Of a stretch of DNA of 8,492 bases, positions 1 to 6,841 are shown in pieces. The notes beneath the pieces were generated by a model. It worked only from the letters and a program-made list of their open reading frames with translations. It did not search any database and had not been told where the DNA came from. Position 1 is the first letter of the stretch. Each line of letters opens with the position of its first letter. The DNA is taken from assembly GCA_937916465.1 (NCBI GenBank), contig CALFTK010000033.1:1-8492 (forward strand). Direction: 5' to 3'. The position numbers and the translations under genes were made by a program. The DNA is from an uncultured Bacteroidales bacterium. Lineage in GTDB: Bacteria; Bacteroidota; Bacteroidia; Bacteroidales; Bacteroidaceae.

Positions 1-601
1 TGGGGATTACCAAATCCTTTACCTCTTCTCCATTCAAATATAAATGATGAGCATATTCTAAAGGATTAGAATCAAAGACATCAAAATCAATCTTGCACCA
101 TGCTGCAATATCAGAGATATGAACAGAGGTCAAACCAAAGCAACCAGAGAAAGCATACCGCCCTATGCTCGTCACACTATTGCCGATAGTAACCGAGGTC
201 AAACCATTGCAACAATTGAAAGCCTCATCCCCTATGCTCGTCACACTATTGCCGATAGTAACCGAGGTCAAACCATTGCAATAAGCGAAAGCATAATCCC
301 CTATGCTCGTCACACTATTGCCGATAGTAACCGAGGTCAAACCTCTGCAACGATCGAAAGCAGACTCCCATATGCCCGTCACACTATATGCAGCGCCCTC
401 GTACTCCACAGACTCTGGGATAACAACTTCACCAGAATACTCGCCACTGCTCTTCTTTATAACAGTAGCCTGCTTTACCTTGGCAACAAGTTCATAGTTT
501 ATCCCATCAATCTCAACCTCTACTGCCAGCATGGGCAGGGACAGGAGCACTGCCAGGGACAGGAACAGCGCCCTCATGGAATTGTGTAAATAATGTTTCA
601 T
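1..601 (-). CDS. BspA-like leucine-rich-repeat surface protein, 3' part missing
   Basis: The frame is open from an ATG at 601 to the left edge, giving the first 200 residues; no stop is reached. Residues 1-26 look like a signal peptide (hydrophobic ALFLSLAVLLSLPMLA), so the product is probably exported. Residues 27-75 form an N-terminal region, followed by 23-residue repeats of the type GLTSVTIGNSVTSIG..AF..C (about residues 76-160), the LRR_5/BspA signature. Residues 161-200 (HISDIAAWCKIDF, then LYLNGEEVKDLVIP) match the spacer segment that commonly separates LRR blocks in Bacteroidales BspA proteins, so more repeats probably lie outside the window. BspA proteins are envelope or secreted proteins linked to adhesion; the ligand here is unknown. 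A second in-frame ATG at 577 would also keep a signal peptide. The gene lies 101 nt downstream of mnmE on the same strand. Family assignment is firm, specific function is not. Confidence 0.9.
   Translation of the reverse strand, partial: MKHYLHNSMRALFLSLAVLLSLPMLAVEVEIDGINYELVAKVKQATVIKKSSGEYSGEVVIPESVEYEGAAYSVTGIWESAFDRCRGLTSVTIGNSVTSIGDYAFAYCNGLTSVTIGNSVTSIGDEAFNCCNGLTSVTIGNSVTSIGRYAFSGCFGLTSVHISDIAAWCKIDFDVFDSNPLEYAHHLYLNGEEVKDLVIP
121..387 (-). repeat. 69-nt tandem repeats encoding LRR units
   Basis: The period is exactly 69 nt (23 codons). A 45-nt block is identical in three consecutive copies at 161-205, 230-274 and 299-343. A diverged half-copy lies at about 370-387 and another diverged copy at about 121-136. 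Variation is concentrated in the 24 nt between the identical blocks, which encode the residues before and after the conserved AF and C positions. Confidence 0.92.
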
Positions 602-662
602 AAAAATATTGTTTATAGATTAGTAATTTCAATAACACCTTTTTCGGTAAAATCCTTCCTCA

Positions 663-678
663 CACCACCGCTGTGGCG
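663..678 (-). other. short hairpin in the mnmE to BspA-like gene spacer
   Basis: Read on the minus strand, this stretch can fold as CGCCAC-AGCG-GUGGUG, a six-pair stem (one G-U) with a 4-nt loop. No uridine tract follows directly, so it is a poor intrinsic terminator. It could be a leader structure of the LRR gene or a weak pause downstream of mnmE. It may also be chance. Confidence 0.3.
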
Positions 679-691
679 ACTGAATTCAAGG

Positions 692-699
692 CAAAGATA
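692..699 (-). promoter_or_regulatory. possible -7 box for the BspA-like gene
   Basis: On the minus strand TATCTTTG matches the Bacteroidetes -7 consensus TAnnTTTG. It lies just after the mnmE stop codon and about 90 nt before the LRR gene's ATG. I see no TTTG at the proper -33 distance, which would fall in the last mnmE codons, so this is a half-match. Confidence 0.35.
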
Positions 700-702
700 A
701 TA

Positions 703-2205
703 TTATTTCCCGATGCAGAAGTGGTGGAAGATGTTGGCGAGGACTTGGTCGGTGGTTACATCGCCCACTATGTCGGAAAGGTGGTGGATGCATTCGCGAA
801 GGTCCTGTGAAACAAAATCACCGGAAAGGTTCATCTGCAGGCCATCTTGCACGCGATGTATGGAATCCAAAGCGTGTACCAAGGCTTCGTAGTGGCGAGC
901 GTTGGTTACAATGATATCGCCTTGAGAAATCTGCGGCAGTGCAGCACATTCTACAAGCTGTGAATGCAGTTTGTCAATATTTAAACCGTTTTTGGCAGAT
1001 ATTGCAAGTTTGTGGGCATCGACATTGTCAAACATTGACATCACTGTAGATAGTTCCAAATCCGTTATTCTGTCGCATTTATTAAAGAGAATAATAAGTT
1101 GTTTGCCGGAACAATGGGGTAGTATTTCGGCTTTAAGATGTTTTAAAATATTAGACGCACTTAAACCATTATTTGAACTCTCTATAAAACAATCTGCTTC
1201 TTCCGAATGTCCTATACAACCATTCTTCTGTAGTGTATTCGCGCTATTTGCACTGACAGAAAGAGCCGGTGTGTCAATCAACCACAATACAATAGATGCC
1301 TGTTCCAGCTTTTGGAAAGTGCGCTCTATGCCAATGCTCTCTACAACATCGTCAGTCTGGCGTATGCCGGCTGTATCTATAAAGCGGAACATTGTGCCAC
1401 CTATAATAATTGTATCTTCAATAACATCGCGGGTAGTACCATGTATATCGCTTACAATGGCCTTATCTTCGTTAAGCAGCGCATTAAGCAGTGTTGATTT
1501 ACCTACGTTGGTTTCGCCAATAATAGCCACAGGAACACCATTCTTTATGGCATTTCCCACGCTGAATGAATTTGCCAAACGTGATATAACCTGTTCTATG
1601 TCTGTAGCTATCTGTTGCAGTTCGCTACGGTCTGCAAATTCTAACTCTTCGTGGTCGCTGAAATCCAGTTCCAGTTCCATAAGCGATGTAAGATGCAGCA
1701 ATCTGTCGCGCAGTTCCGATAACTCTCTGCTGAATCCTCCGCGCATCTGATTCATGGCCAGTCTGTGTGTGGCTGCCGATGTTGAGGCAATAAGATCAGC
1801 TACAGCTTCAGCCTGGCTCAAATCCATCTTGCCGTTAAGAAAGGCTCTTTGTGTAAACTCTCCGGGTTGTGCCATACTGCAGCCTGCTTCAATAAGCAAA
1901 GCAAGAATGCGGTTGGCTATATATGTGGAACCATGGCAAGCTATTTCAGTGCAATCTTCGCCGGTATATGATTTTGGGGCACGATAAAGGGTTGTTACAA
2001 CTTCATCTACCACACTGCCTTCTGAATCTATAATTCTGCCATACGATACAGAGTAGGGGGCACGCTCTGAAAATGGCATACCTTTGGCCGGTTTGAATAT
2101 ACGGTCTGTAACCTGAATGGCTTGTGGGCCGGAAATCCTTATTACACTTATGGCGCCTCCCTGTGCTGTGGCAACTGCGCAAATTGTACTGCCTATATTC
2201 ATCAT
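703..2205 (-). CDS. mnmE: tRNA uridine-5-carboxymethylaminomethyl modification GTPase MnmE
   Basis: MnmE (TrmE) works with MnmG in the cytoplasm to install the (carboxymethyl)aminomethyl group at C5 of wobble uridine 34 in certain tRNAs, using GTP and a tetrahydrofolate one-carbon donor. The protein has 500 residues: an N-terminal folate-binding domain (about 1-125), a helical domain, and an embedded Ras-like G domain with P-loop GETNVGKS (230-237), switch TT (257-258), DTAG (277-280) and NKCD (375-378). It ends with the conserved C-terminal CIGK (497-500) that carries the catalytic cysteine. It is longer than the usual 450-470 residues, because the stretch between DTAG and NKCD has roughly 33 extra residues rich in Ser and Asn (about 313-362). 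Two ATGs in tandem (2205 and 2202) could start it. It is the last gene of a three-gene unit, 5 nt after the nucleoside phosphorylase. Confidence 0.97.
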   Translation of the reverse strand: MMNIGSTICAVATAQGGAISVIRISGPQAIQVTDRIFKPAKGMPFSERAPYSVSYGRIIDSEGSVVDEVVTTLYRAPKSYTGEDCTEIACHGSTYIANRILALLIEAGCSMAQPGEFTQRAFLNGKMDLSQAEAVADLIASTSAATHRLAMNQMRGGFSRELSELRDRLLHLTSLMELELDFSDHEELEFADRSELQQIATDIEQVISRLANSFSVGNAIKNGVPVAIIGETNVGKSTLLNALLNEDKAIVSDIHGTTRDVIEDTIIIGGTMFRFIDTAGIRQTDDVVESIGIERTFQKLEQASIVLWLIDTPALSVSANSANTLQKNGCIGHSEEADCFIESSNNGLSASNILKHLKAEILPHCSGKQLIILFNKCDRITDLELSTVMSMFDNVDAHKLAISAKNGLNIDKLHSQLVECAALPQISQGDIIVTNARHYEALVHALDSIHRVQDGLQMNLSGDFVSQDLRECIHHLSDIVGDVTTDQVLANIFHHFCIGK

Positions 2206-2210
2206 ACAAA

Positions 2211-3092
2211 TTAAATTCTATCCAATACTTTTATAACCAACTGTTCCATTAGTGAATGGTAGTCTGTGTTCATCTCTTTGGCATATCTGTTGGCTATTAC
2301 CAGGCAGACTGTCATGGCTCTATGTCCCAATAGCTTAGCCATTCCAGCCACTGCAGAACTCTCCATCTCAAAGTTGGTTATCTTATAGCCATTGTATTCA
2401 AAACTCTCAATCTTGCTGTTTTGATCCGGGTCAGACAATGGAATGCGCAATACTCTGCCTTGCGGTCCGTAGAATCCGCCACATGCTATGGTAACACCGG
2501 GAACCATACTGTCATCGCCAGCCGTAATGCGTTCCAACAGTTCCGTATCAGAATCTACTACGTATGGGGCGGGCTTGCGTTCAGACCACTGCATATATTC
2601 ACAAAAAGCGCGTTCAAAATCCATATCGCACACCTCTGTAGAACCATCATAATAGTTCAGCAAACCATCAAAACCTATGCTTTTAACCGAACAGAGGTAG
2701 GTGCCTAACGGAGTGTATGGCTGCAGCCCTCCACAAGTACCTATACGTACAATATCCAGTTTGCGTAAAACTGCCTTCTGGGTACGTGTGGCAAAGTCAA
2801 TGTTAGCTAAAGCATCAAGTTCGTTCATCACTATATCTATGTTGTCGCAACCTATACCTGTTGCTTGTACGCTTATTCTTTTGCCTTTGTAACAGCCTGT
2901 TACAGTGCGAAATTCGCGGTTACTGACACTACATTCTATGGAGTCGAAATACGAAGAAATCATATCTACACGTCCCGGATCACCCACCAAAATTACTTTG
3001 TCGGCTAACTGCTCGGGTTTGAGATGCAGATGAAAAACAGAACCGTCTTCATTTATTATCAGTTCCGATGGTGCAAAATATCTCTGTTCCAT
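2211..3092 (-). CDS. nucleoside phosphorylase, uridine phosphorylase type
   Basis: This is a member of the PNP/UDP phosphorylase family (293 residues), expected to split a nucleoside, most likely uridine, with phosphate into the base and ribose-1-phosphate in cytosolic salvage. Visible landmarks are GDPGR (37-41, phosphate contact), TGIGCDNIDIV (78-88), RIGTCGG (116-122, phosphate/ribose site), FYGPQGR (207-213, base-recognition region) and FEMESSA (241-247, ribose contact through Met-Glu). The FYGPQGR/EMES pattern favours a pyrimidine-type enzyme over a purine one, but substrate is inferred from family resemblance. The ATG lies 3 nt after the stop of the TPR/PD40 gene, and the stop is 5 nt before mnmE, so the three are almost certainly co-transcribed. 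The protein appears complete, with all active-site segments present. Confidence 0.9.
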   Translation of the reverse strand: MEQRYFAPSELIINEDGSVFHLHLKPEQLADKVILVGDPGRVDMISSYFDSIECSVSNREFRTVTGCYKGKRISVQATGIGCDNIDIVMNELDALANIDFATRTQKAVLRKLDIVRIGTCGGLQPYTPLGTYLCSVKSIGFDGLLNYYDGSTEVCDMDFERAFCEYMQWSERKPAPYVVDSDTELLERITAGDDSMVPGVTIACGGFYGPQGRVLRIPLSDPDQNSKIESFEYNGYKITNFEMESSAVAGMAKLLGHRAMTVCLVIANRYAKEMNTDYHSLMEQLVIKVLDRI

Positions 3093-3095
3093 ATA

Positions 3096-4535
3096 CTATC
3101 TTGTAAGATATTTGATTTCGGTATTTCTTATTTCAATCTCCATGCTGATAATGGATTTTTCTGCTGACAAAACGGTGTTCTCCAAATCTAAAATCTGGTT
3201 CTTCATCTTCTCCTTGTCCTGCTTTGATGCCTGATGATACCTGCTGCGCAGGTTGTCTAAACGTGCAGCATCTTCTGTATAAGACCTCTTTGTCTCTAAC
3301 CAACGCAGATAGAGTGTACGTGCTTCCGGGCTCTGAAAATCGGATTCTGAATAGTAGTCAGTCAGGTCATCTATAACAAATGATTTACCGGTCTGTTGCT
3401 TCTTATCACGAATGTCGTATGCCAGCAGTGTCAGTCTTTGGCGTGCAGCGCGAACTTCTTCTAAATCGGTTTGAGTCTCTTTTATTGACAGAAGTTTTGC
3501 TGCATTGTGTATGGCTGCCGTATCGCCCCCTTCGTAGTTGTATTTTGTACGTCTTTCCGATGGTACAAATACATATATGCAAACCGTATCTTCAGGTTGA
3601 CGACGGTCTGTGGCGAACCATCCCAAATTGTTTACTTCGTCTATTACATATAGGTAATCGTTTGCAGGTGAATTGAATGGCATGCCAATGTTTTCCGGCA
3701 CAAGATAGCGATCGGTGGCTGAATTGTAGCGAGAAACAAAGATATCGTATCCACCAATGGAATTACTGCCGTTATCGGCATAATAGATGGTAACTCCGTC
3801 ATTTTGGATAAACGGATAACGCAGATTACCATCGCTTTCCAATCCTTCCAGTGCCTTTTCATCAACCCAACTGTCAAAACTTCGGAAACTTTGAAATAGG
3901 GAGAATTTTCCATTCTCTTCGCGACTAAAGACCACACTGTTTTCCATTTCCGGTAAATAAACATCGCCCTGAATATCCTGATTAAAGAACTCTGAGTACG
4001 ATGAAAAACTGCCTGTGGAGGCATCGGTTATATAGGAATTGAAGAGCGCATTCTTGCTTATTACAAAACTGTCTATTACACACACTTTGTTTGTGTTGCG
4101 TATCATTCTGAATAGTGTACGAAGACTATCTGCTTTGTGTGTGTACAGGTTTTCTATGCTATCATTGTGCAGTTCCTTGTCGGCCTTGAAACCCTGTACA
4201 AACAGTTCATAGTTGTCTATGGCTTCTGCATATAGTTCTTTGGCACAATAATAGTCACCTATATAGCGATATGCCCTGACAATTTTGGGAATTGATTTGT
4301 TCAGATACCCTATAGCCTCTTCCGGATAACCCGTCTCTAACAGACATACCCCGTACCAATAGTTGCGACTGGCATCAGACGGCTTCTGTTTAAGGTATTT
4401 AAGCATGATAGGTTTGGCAGCTTCGTAGTTGCCTTTGGCAAAAAGGTTACGTCCTTGTTGCAGAGTCTGTGCTTGTAACGAAATACAAAATATTCCGCTG
4501 AAAATCAGTATAATAACTTGTCTAAACTTATTCAT
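3096..4535 (-). CDS. exported TPR / PD40-like repeat protein
   Basis: Function is unknown. I place the start at the ATG at 4535 (479 residues); the frame opens at a TTG at 4544, but only the ATG sits directly before a clean signal peptide (MNKFRQVIILIFSGIFCISLQA, probable cut after about residue 22). Residues 24-115 look like tetratricopeptide helices (LFAKGNYEAAKPIM, then YWYGVCLLETGYPEEAIGYL, then AYRYIGDYYCAKELYAEAI). Residues 190-325 contain PD40/WD40-like beta-propeller blades, including YYADNGSNSIGGYDIFVSRY and GWFATDRR. Residues 415-475 are charged and heptad-like, probably coiled coil. The TPR-PD40 layout resembles periplasmic or outer-membrane-associated Bacteroidetes proteins, some with an OmpA-like domain that is absent here. 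It is the promoter-proximal gene of the unit with the nucleoside phosphorylase and mnmE. Confidence 0.85.
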   Translation of the reverse strand: MNKFRQVIILIFSGIFCISLQAQTLQQGRNLFAKGNYEAAKPIMLKYLKQKPSDASRNYWYGVCLLETGYPEEAIGYLNKSIPKIVRAYRYIGDYYCAKELYAEAIDNYELFVQGFKADKELHNDSIENLYTHKADSLRTLFRMIRNTNKVCVIDSFVISKNALFNSYITDASTGSFSSYSEFFNQDIQGDVYLPEMENSVVFSREENGKFSLFQSFRSFDSWVDEKALEGLESDGNLRYPFIQNDGVTIYYADNGSNSIGGYDIFVSRYNSATDRYLVPENIGMPFNSPANDYLYVIDEVNNLGWFATDRRQPEDTVCIYVFVPSERRTKYNYEGGDTAAIHNAAKLLSIKETQTDLEEVRAARQRLTLLAYDIRDKKQQTGKSFVIDDLTDYYSESDFQSPEARTLYLRWLETKRSYTEDAARLDNLRSRYHQASKQDKEKMKNQILDLENTVLSAEKSIISMEIEIRNTEIKYLTR

Positions 4536-4638
4536 CAGATACAAAAATGATATAATACGAACTATAAAGGTATGAACTTTTTTGAAAATTATCGTCTTCT
4601 TTTGTTAATTTCGCGCCAAATTTTGAAGAATTGAGTAT
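4536..4638. promoter_or_regulatory. divergent promoter region
   Basis: This 103-bp AT-rich spacer separates two divergent start codons and must drive both. For the rightward gene, TAATTTCG at 4606-4613 matches TAnnTTTG in all but one defined position, and a TTTG at 4581-4584 precedes it, though with a 21-nt spacer, slightly long. For the leftward unit, TACCTTTA (minus strand, 4572-4565) is a one-mismatch -7 box, leaving a leader of only about 20-30 nt; I see no -33 element for it. Confidence 0.45.
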
Positions 4639-5016
4639 ATGAAAGGACTTTTTACAATTCTGATGCTGGTAGTATCCAACATTTTTATGACGTTTGCGTG
4701 GTATGGTAATTTAAAATTACAGGAGATGAAGATTTCAACCGATTGGCCGCTATTCCTTATAATATTGGCATCGTGGGGAGTGGCACTGTTTGAATATTCC
4801 TTTATGATACCGGCTAATCGTATAGGGTCAGATATAAATGGTGGACCATTCAATATTATACAGCTTAAAGTTATACAGGAAGCGGTGTCATTATGCGTGT
4901 TTACAGTTATAGTGACTTTGGTATTCAAAACCCAGAGCTTTCATTGGAATCATATAGTATCATTTTTATTGTTGGTTCTTGCAGTCTATTTTGCATTTAT
5001 CAAAACAGGGAAATAA
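4639..5016 (+). CDS. small DMT-superfamily membrane protein (DUF486 type)
   Basis: This 125-residue inner-membrane protein has four predicted hydrophobic helices (about 4-22, 37-56, 79-96 and 104-121). The family is recognised from the pattern SNIFMTFAWYGNLK (13-26), SWGVALFEYSFMIPANRIG (45-63) and QLKVIQEAVSL (75-85), which are the conserved segments of DUF486. The family is usually about 110-120 residues and is distantly related to drug/metabolite transporters of the small multidrug-resistance size. No substrate is established as far as I know, so transport is only an inference from fold class. The gene stands alone: it is divergent from the unit on its left, and a hairpin overlaps its stop codon. 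There is no strong Shine-Dalgarno sequence, as is usual in Bacteroidetes. Confidence 0.88.
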   Translation: MKGLFTILMLVVSNIFMTFAWYGNLKLQEMKISTDWPLFLIILASWGVALFEYSFMIPANRIGSDINGGPFNIIQLKVIQEAVSLCVFTVIVTLVFKTQSFHWNHIVSFLLLVLAVYFAFIKTGK

Positions 5017-5049
5017 TTTTACAAATGATAAGATTGTGAAAATTATTTT
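5011..5049 (+). terminator. hairpin overlapping the DUF486 gene stop
   Basis: AAATAATTTT (5011-5020) is perfectly complementary to AAAATTATTT (5039-5048). Inside this, ACAA (5021-5024) pairs with TTGT (5034-5037), leaving one bulged G and a 9-nt loop. The stem is long but AT-rich, and the right arm is itself T-rich, as in a bidirectional or AT-type intrinsic terminator. It includes the last codon and stop of the gene. It probably ends the DUF486 transcript before the pfp promoter. Confidence 0.5.
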
Positions 5050-5099
5050 GCCACATATATGAAATTGAAAAAGAAAATGGCTTGATTAAGTGCCCGATT

Positions 5100-5131
5100 T
5101 TTGCGAAATTTGCAATCCTGAATAAATTTTG
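5100..5131 (+). promoter_or_regulatory. possible pfp promoter
   Basis: TTTG at 5100-5103 is followed after 20 nt by AAATTTTG (5124-5131), a one-mismatch match to the Bacteroidetes -7 box TAnnTTTG. Transcription would start near 5138, giving a leader of about 50 nt before the pfp ATG. The match is imperfect, but position and direction fit. Confidence 0.38.
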
Positions 5132-5158
5132 TTCAGTTGGTGTTTTGAAAGAACTGAA
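5132..5158 (+). repeat. 7-bp inverted repeat in the pfp leader
   Basis: TTCAGTT (5132-5138) and AACTGAA (5152-5158) are exact reverse complements separated by 13 nt, lying immediately after the candidate -7 box. It could be an operator site or an RNA hairpin around the transcription start. There is no following T tract, so it is not a terminator. Confidence 0.4.
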
Positions 5159-5188
5159 AATTAATTAACAACAAAATAATAGAGAAAA

Positions 5189-6838
5189 ATGACAAAAAGT
5201 GCGTTACAGTTGGCTCGTGCTGAATATCAGCCAAAATTGCCAAAAGCTTTGCGCGGAGCGCTGAAAGTAGTGGAGGGTGAACCTACACAGTCTGTGGCAG
5301 ACCAGGAAGAGGTTAAAAAACTTTTCCCAAATACCTATGGTATGCCTTATCTGAAGTTTGAACCATCAGAAGGTGAAATTTCAAAGAAACGTATCAACGC
5401 TGGTGTTATCCTGTCAGGTGGTCAGGCTCCGGGTGGTCATAACGTAATAGCAGGTCTGTTTGACGGTTTGAAGAAATTGAATCCTGCAAACAAACTTTAT
5501 GGTTTTATACTTGGTCCCGGCGGTTTGGTAGATCACAACTACATGGAGCTTACAGCCGATATTATTGATGAATATCGTAACACAGGTGGATTCGATATCA
5601 TTGGTTCAGGTCGTACAAAACTGGAAAAGAAAGAGCAGTTTGATAAAGGTTTGGAAATCCTCAAGGCTCTCGATATAAAGGCTCTTGTTATTATTGGTGG
5701 TGACGATTCCAACACCAACGCATGTGTATTGGCTGAATATTACAAAGCTATTGGCGCAGGTGTTCAGGTTATTGGTTGTCCAAAGACTATTGATGGTGAC
5801 TTGAAGAACAGCGAAATTGAGACTTCCTTCGGTTTCGATACAGCTACTAAGGTCTATTCAGAAGTTATTGGTAACATAGAACGTGACTGTAACTCAGCAA
5901 AGAAATACTGGCACTTCATTAAACTGATGGGTCGTTCAGCAAGCCACGTTACTTTGGAATGTGCTTTGCAGACACAGCCAAATATTACATTGATTGGCGA
6001 AGAGGTTGAAGCTAAGAACCAGACACTTGACGATGTTGTTACATATATAGCAAGTGTTGTTGCAGAGCGTGCATCACGTGGTTTGAACTACGGTATAGTA
6101 CTTGTTCCGGAAGGTCTTATTGAATTTATCCCTGCTATCAAGAAACTGATTGCTGAACTTAACGATGTTCTTGCTGCAAACCAGGCAGAATTTGATATGA
6201 TTCAGCGTAGCAAGAAGATCTCTTATATTCTGAGCAAACTTTCACCTGAAAATGCAGCAATCTTCCAGAGTCTTCCTGAGGGTGTAAGCCGTCAGTTGGC
6301 ATTGGAGCGCGATCCACACGGAAACGTTCAGGTATCTCTCATTGAAACAGAGCAGTTGCTTGCCGATATGACAGCTGTTAAACTTGAAGAGTGGAAGAAA
6401 GAGGGTAAATTCCTTGGCAAGTTTGCTACACAGCACCACTTCTTTGGTTACGAAGGTCGTTGTGCTGCTCCATCTAACTTTGATGCTGACTACTGCTATA
6501 GTCTTGGTTACAACGCATCAATGTTAATAGCTGCAGGCAAGACTGGTTACATGTCATCAGTTAAGAATACAGTAGCTCCTGCAGAAGAGTGGGTTGCAGG
6601 TGGTGTGCCTATCACTATGATGATGAATATGGAGCGCCGTAATGGTAAGATGAAACCTGTTATTCAGAAGGCACTTGTGGACTTGAATGGTGCGCCATTT
6701 AAGTACTTACAAGACCATCGTGCAGACTGGGCTGACCCTATCACCAGTTATATCTATCCAGGTCCTATCCAGTATTACGGTCCTACAGAGGTTTGTGACC
6801 AGCCTACTCGCACTTTGCTTTTGGAGCAATCTAAGTAA
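5189..6838 (+). CDS. pfp: pyrophosphate-dependent 6-phosphofructokinase (long form)
   Basis: This enzyme reversibly phosphorylates fructose 6-phosphate to fructose 1,6-bisphosphate with pyrophosphate as phosphoryl donor, in cytoplasmic glycolysis and gluconeogenesis. The 549-residue length matches the long PPi-PFK group that includes plant PFP beta subunits and spirochete and Bacteroidales enzymes. Key segments are SGGQAPGGHN (76-85, donor-phosphate loop), GGDDS (170-174), PKTIDGD (198-204, with the catalytic-base Asp) and MGRSASH (247-253, sugar-phosphate site). VPEG follows at 306-309. GGDDS is the diagnostic part: ATP enzymes have GGDGS there, and the extra Asp plus the Lys of PKTID mark pyrophosphate use. 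The start ATG follows an A-rich leader without a strong ribosome site. The coding sequence is rich in GCT/GCA and GGT codons, as expected for a highly expressed gene. The next gene begins 3 nt after the stop. Confidence 0.96.
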   Translation: MTKSALQLARAEYQPKLPKALRGALKVVEGEPTQSVADQEEVKKLFPNTYGMPYLKFEPSEGEISKKRINAGVILSGGQAPGGHNVIAGLFDGLKKLNPANKLYGFILGPGGLVDHNYMELTADIIDEYRNTGGFDIIGSGRTKLEKKEQFDKGLEILKALDIKALVIIGGDDSNTNACVLAEYYKAIGAGVQVIGCPKTIDGDLKNSEIETSFGFDTATKVYSEVIGNIERDCNSAKKYWHFIKLMGRSASHVTLECALQTQPNITLIGEEVEAKNQTLDDVVTYIASVVAERASRGLNYGIVLVPEGLIEFIPAIKKLIAELNDVLAANQAEFDMIQRSKKISYILSKLSPENAAIFQSLPEGVSRQLALERDPHGNVQVSLIETEQLLADMTAVKLEEWKKEGKFLGKFATQHHFFGYEGRCAAPSNFDADYCYSLGYNASMLIAAGKTGYMSSVKNTVAPAEEWVAGGVPITMMMNMERRNGKMKPVIQKALVDLNGAPFKYLQDHRADWADPITSYIYPGPIQYYGPTEVCDQPTRTLLLEQSK

Positions 6839-6841
6839 TGT

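Noticed and set aside
119..589. Open frame of 156 codons on the plus strand with repeated PYARHTIADSNRGQT units
   Set aside because: It is the antisense reading of the LRR repeats. The repeat pattern is inherited from the minus-strand gene, which has a signal peptide and a known repeat family; the plus frame resembles nothing.
971..1750. Long open frame (259 codons) on the plus strand opposite mnmE
   Set aside because: It lies fully inside mnmE, whose GTPase motifs are unmistakable. The Ser-rich product and lack of its own promoter mark it as a shadow.
3644..4024. Second minus-strand frame of 126 codons inside the TPR/PD40 gene
   Set aside because: It overlaps a well-formed larger gene on the same strand, shows no recognisable domain and has no start context. 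I see no sign of a frameshift linking the two frames.
4605..4928. Minus-strand frame of 107 codons opposite the DUF486 gene
   Set aside because: The plus-strand frame shows conserved family motifs and four membrane helices. The antisense product is featureless.
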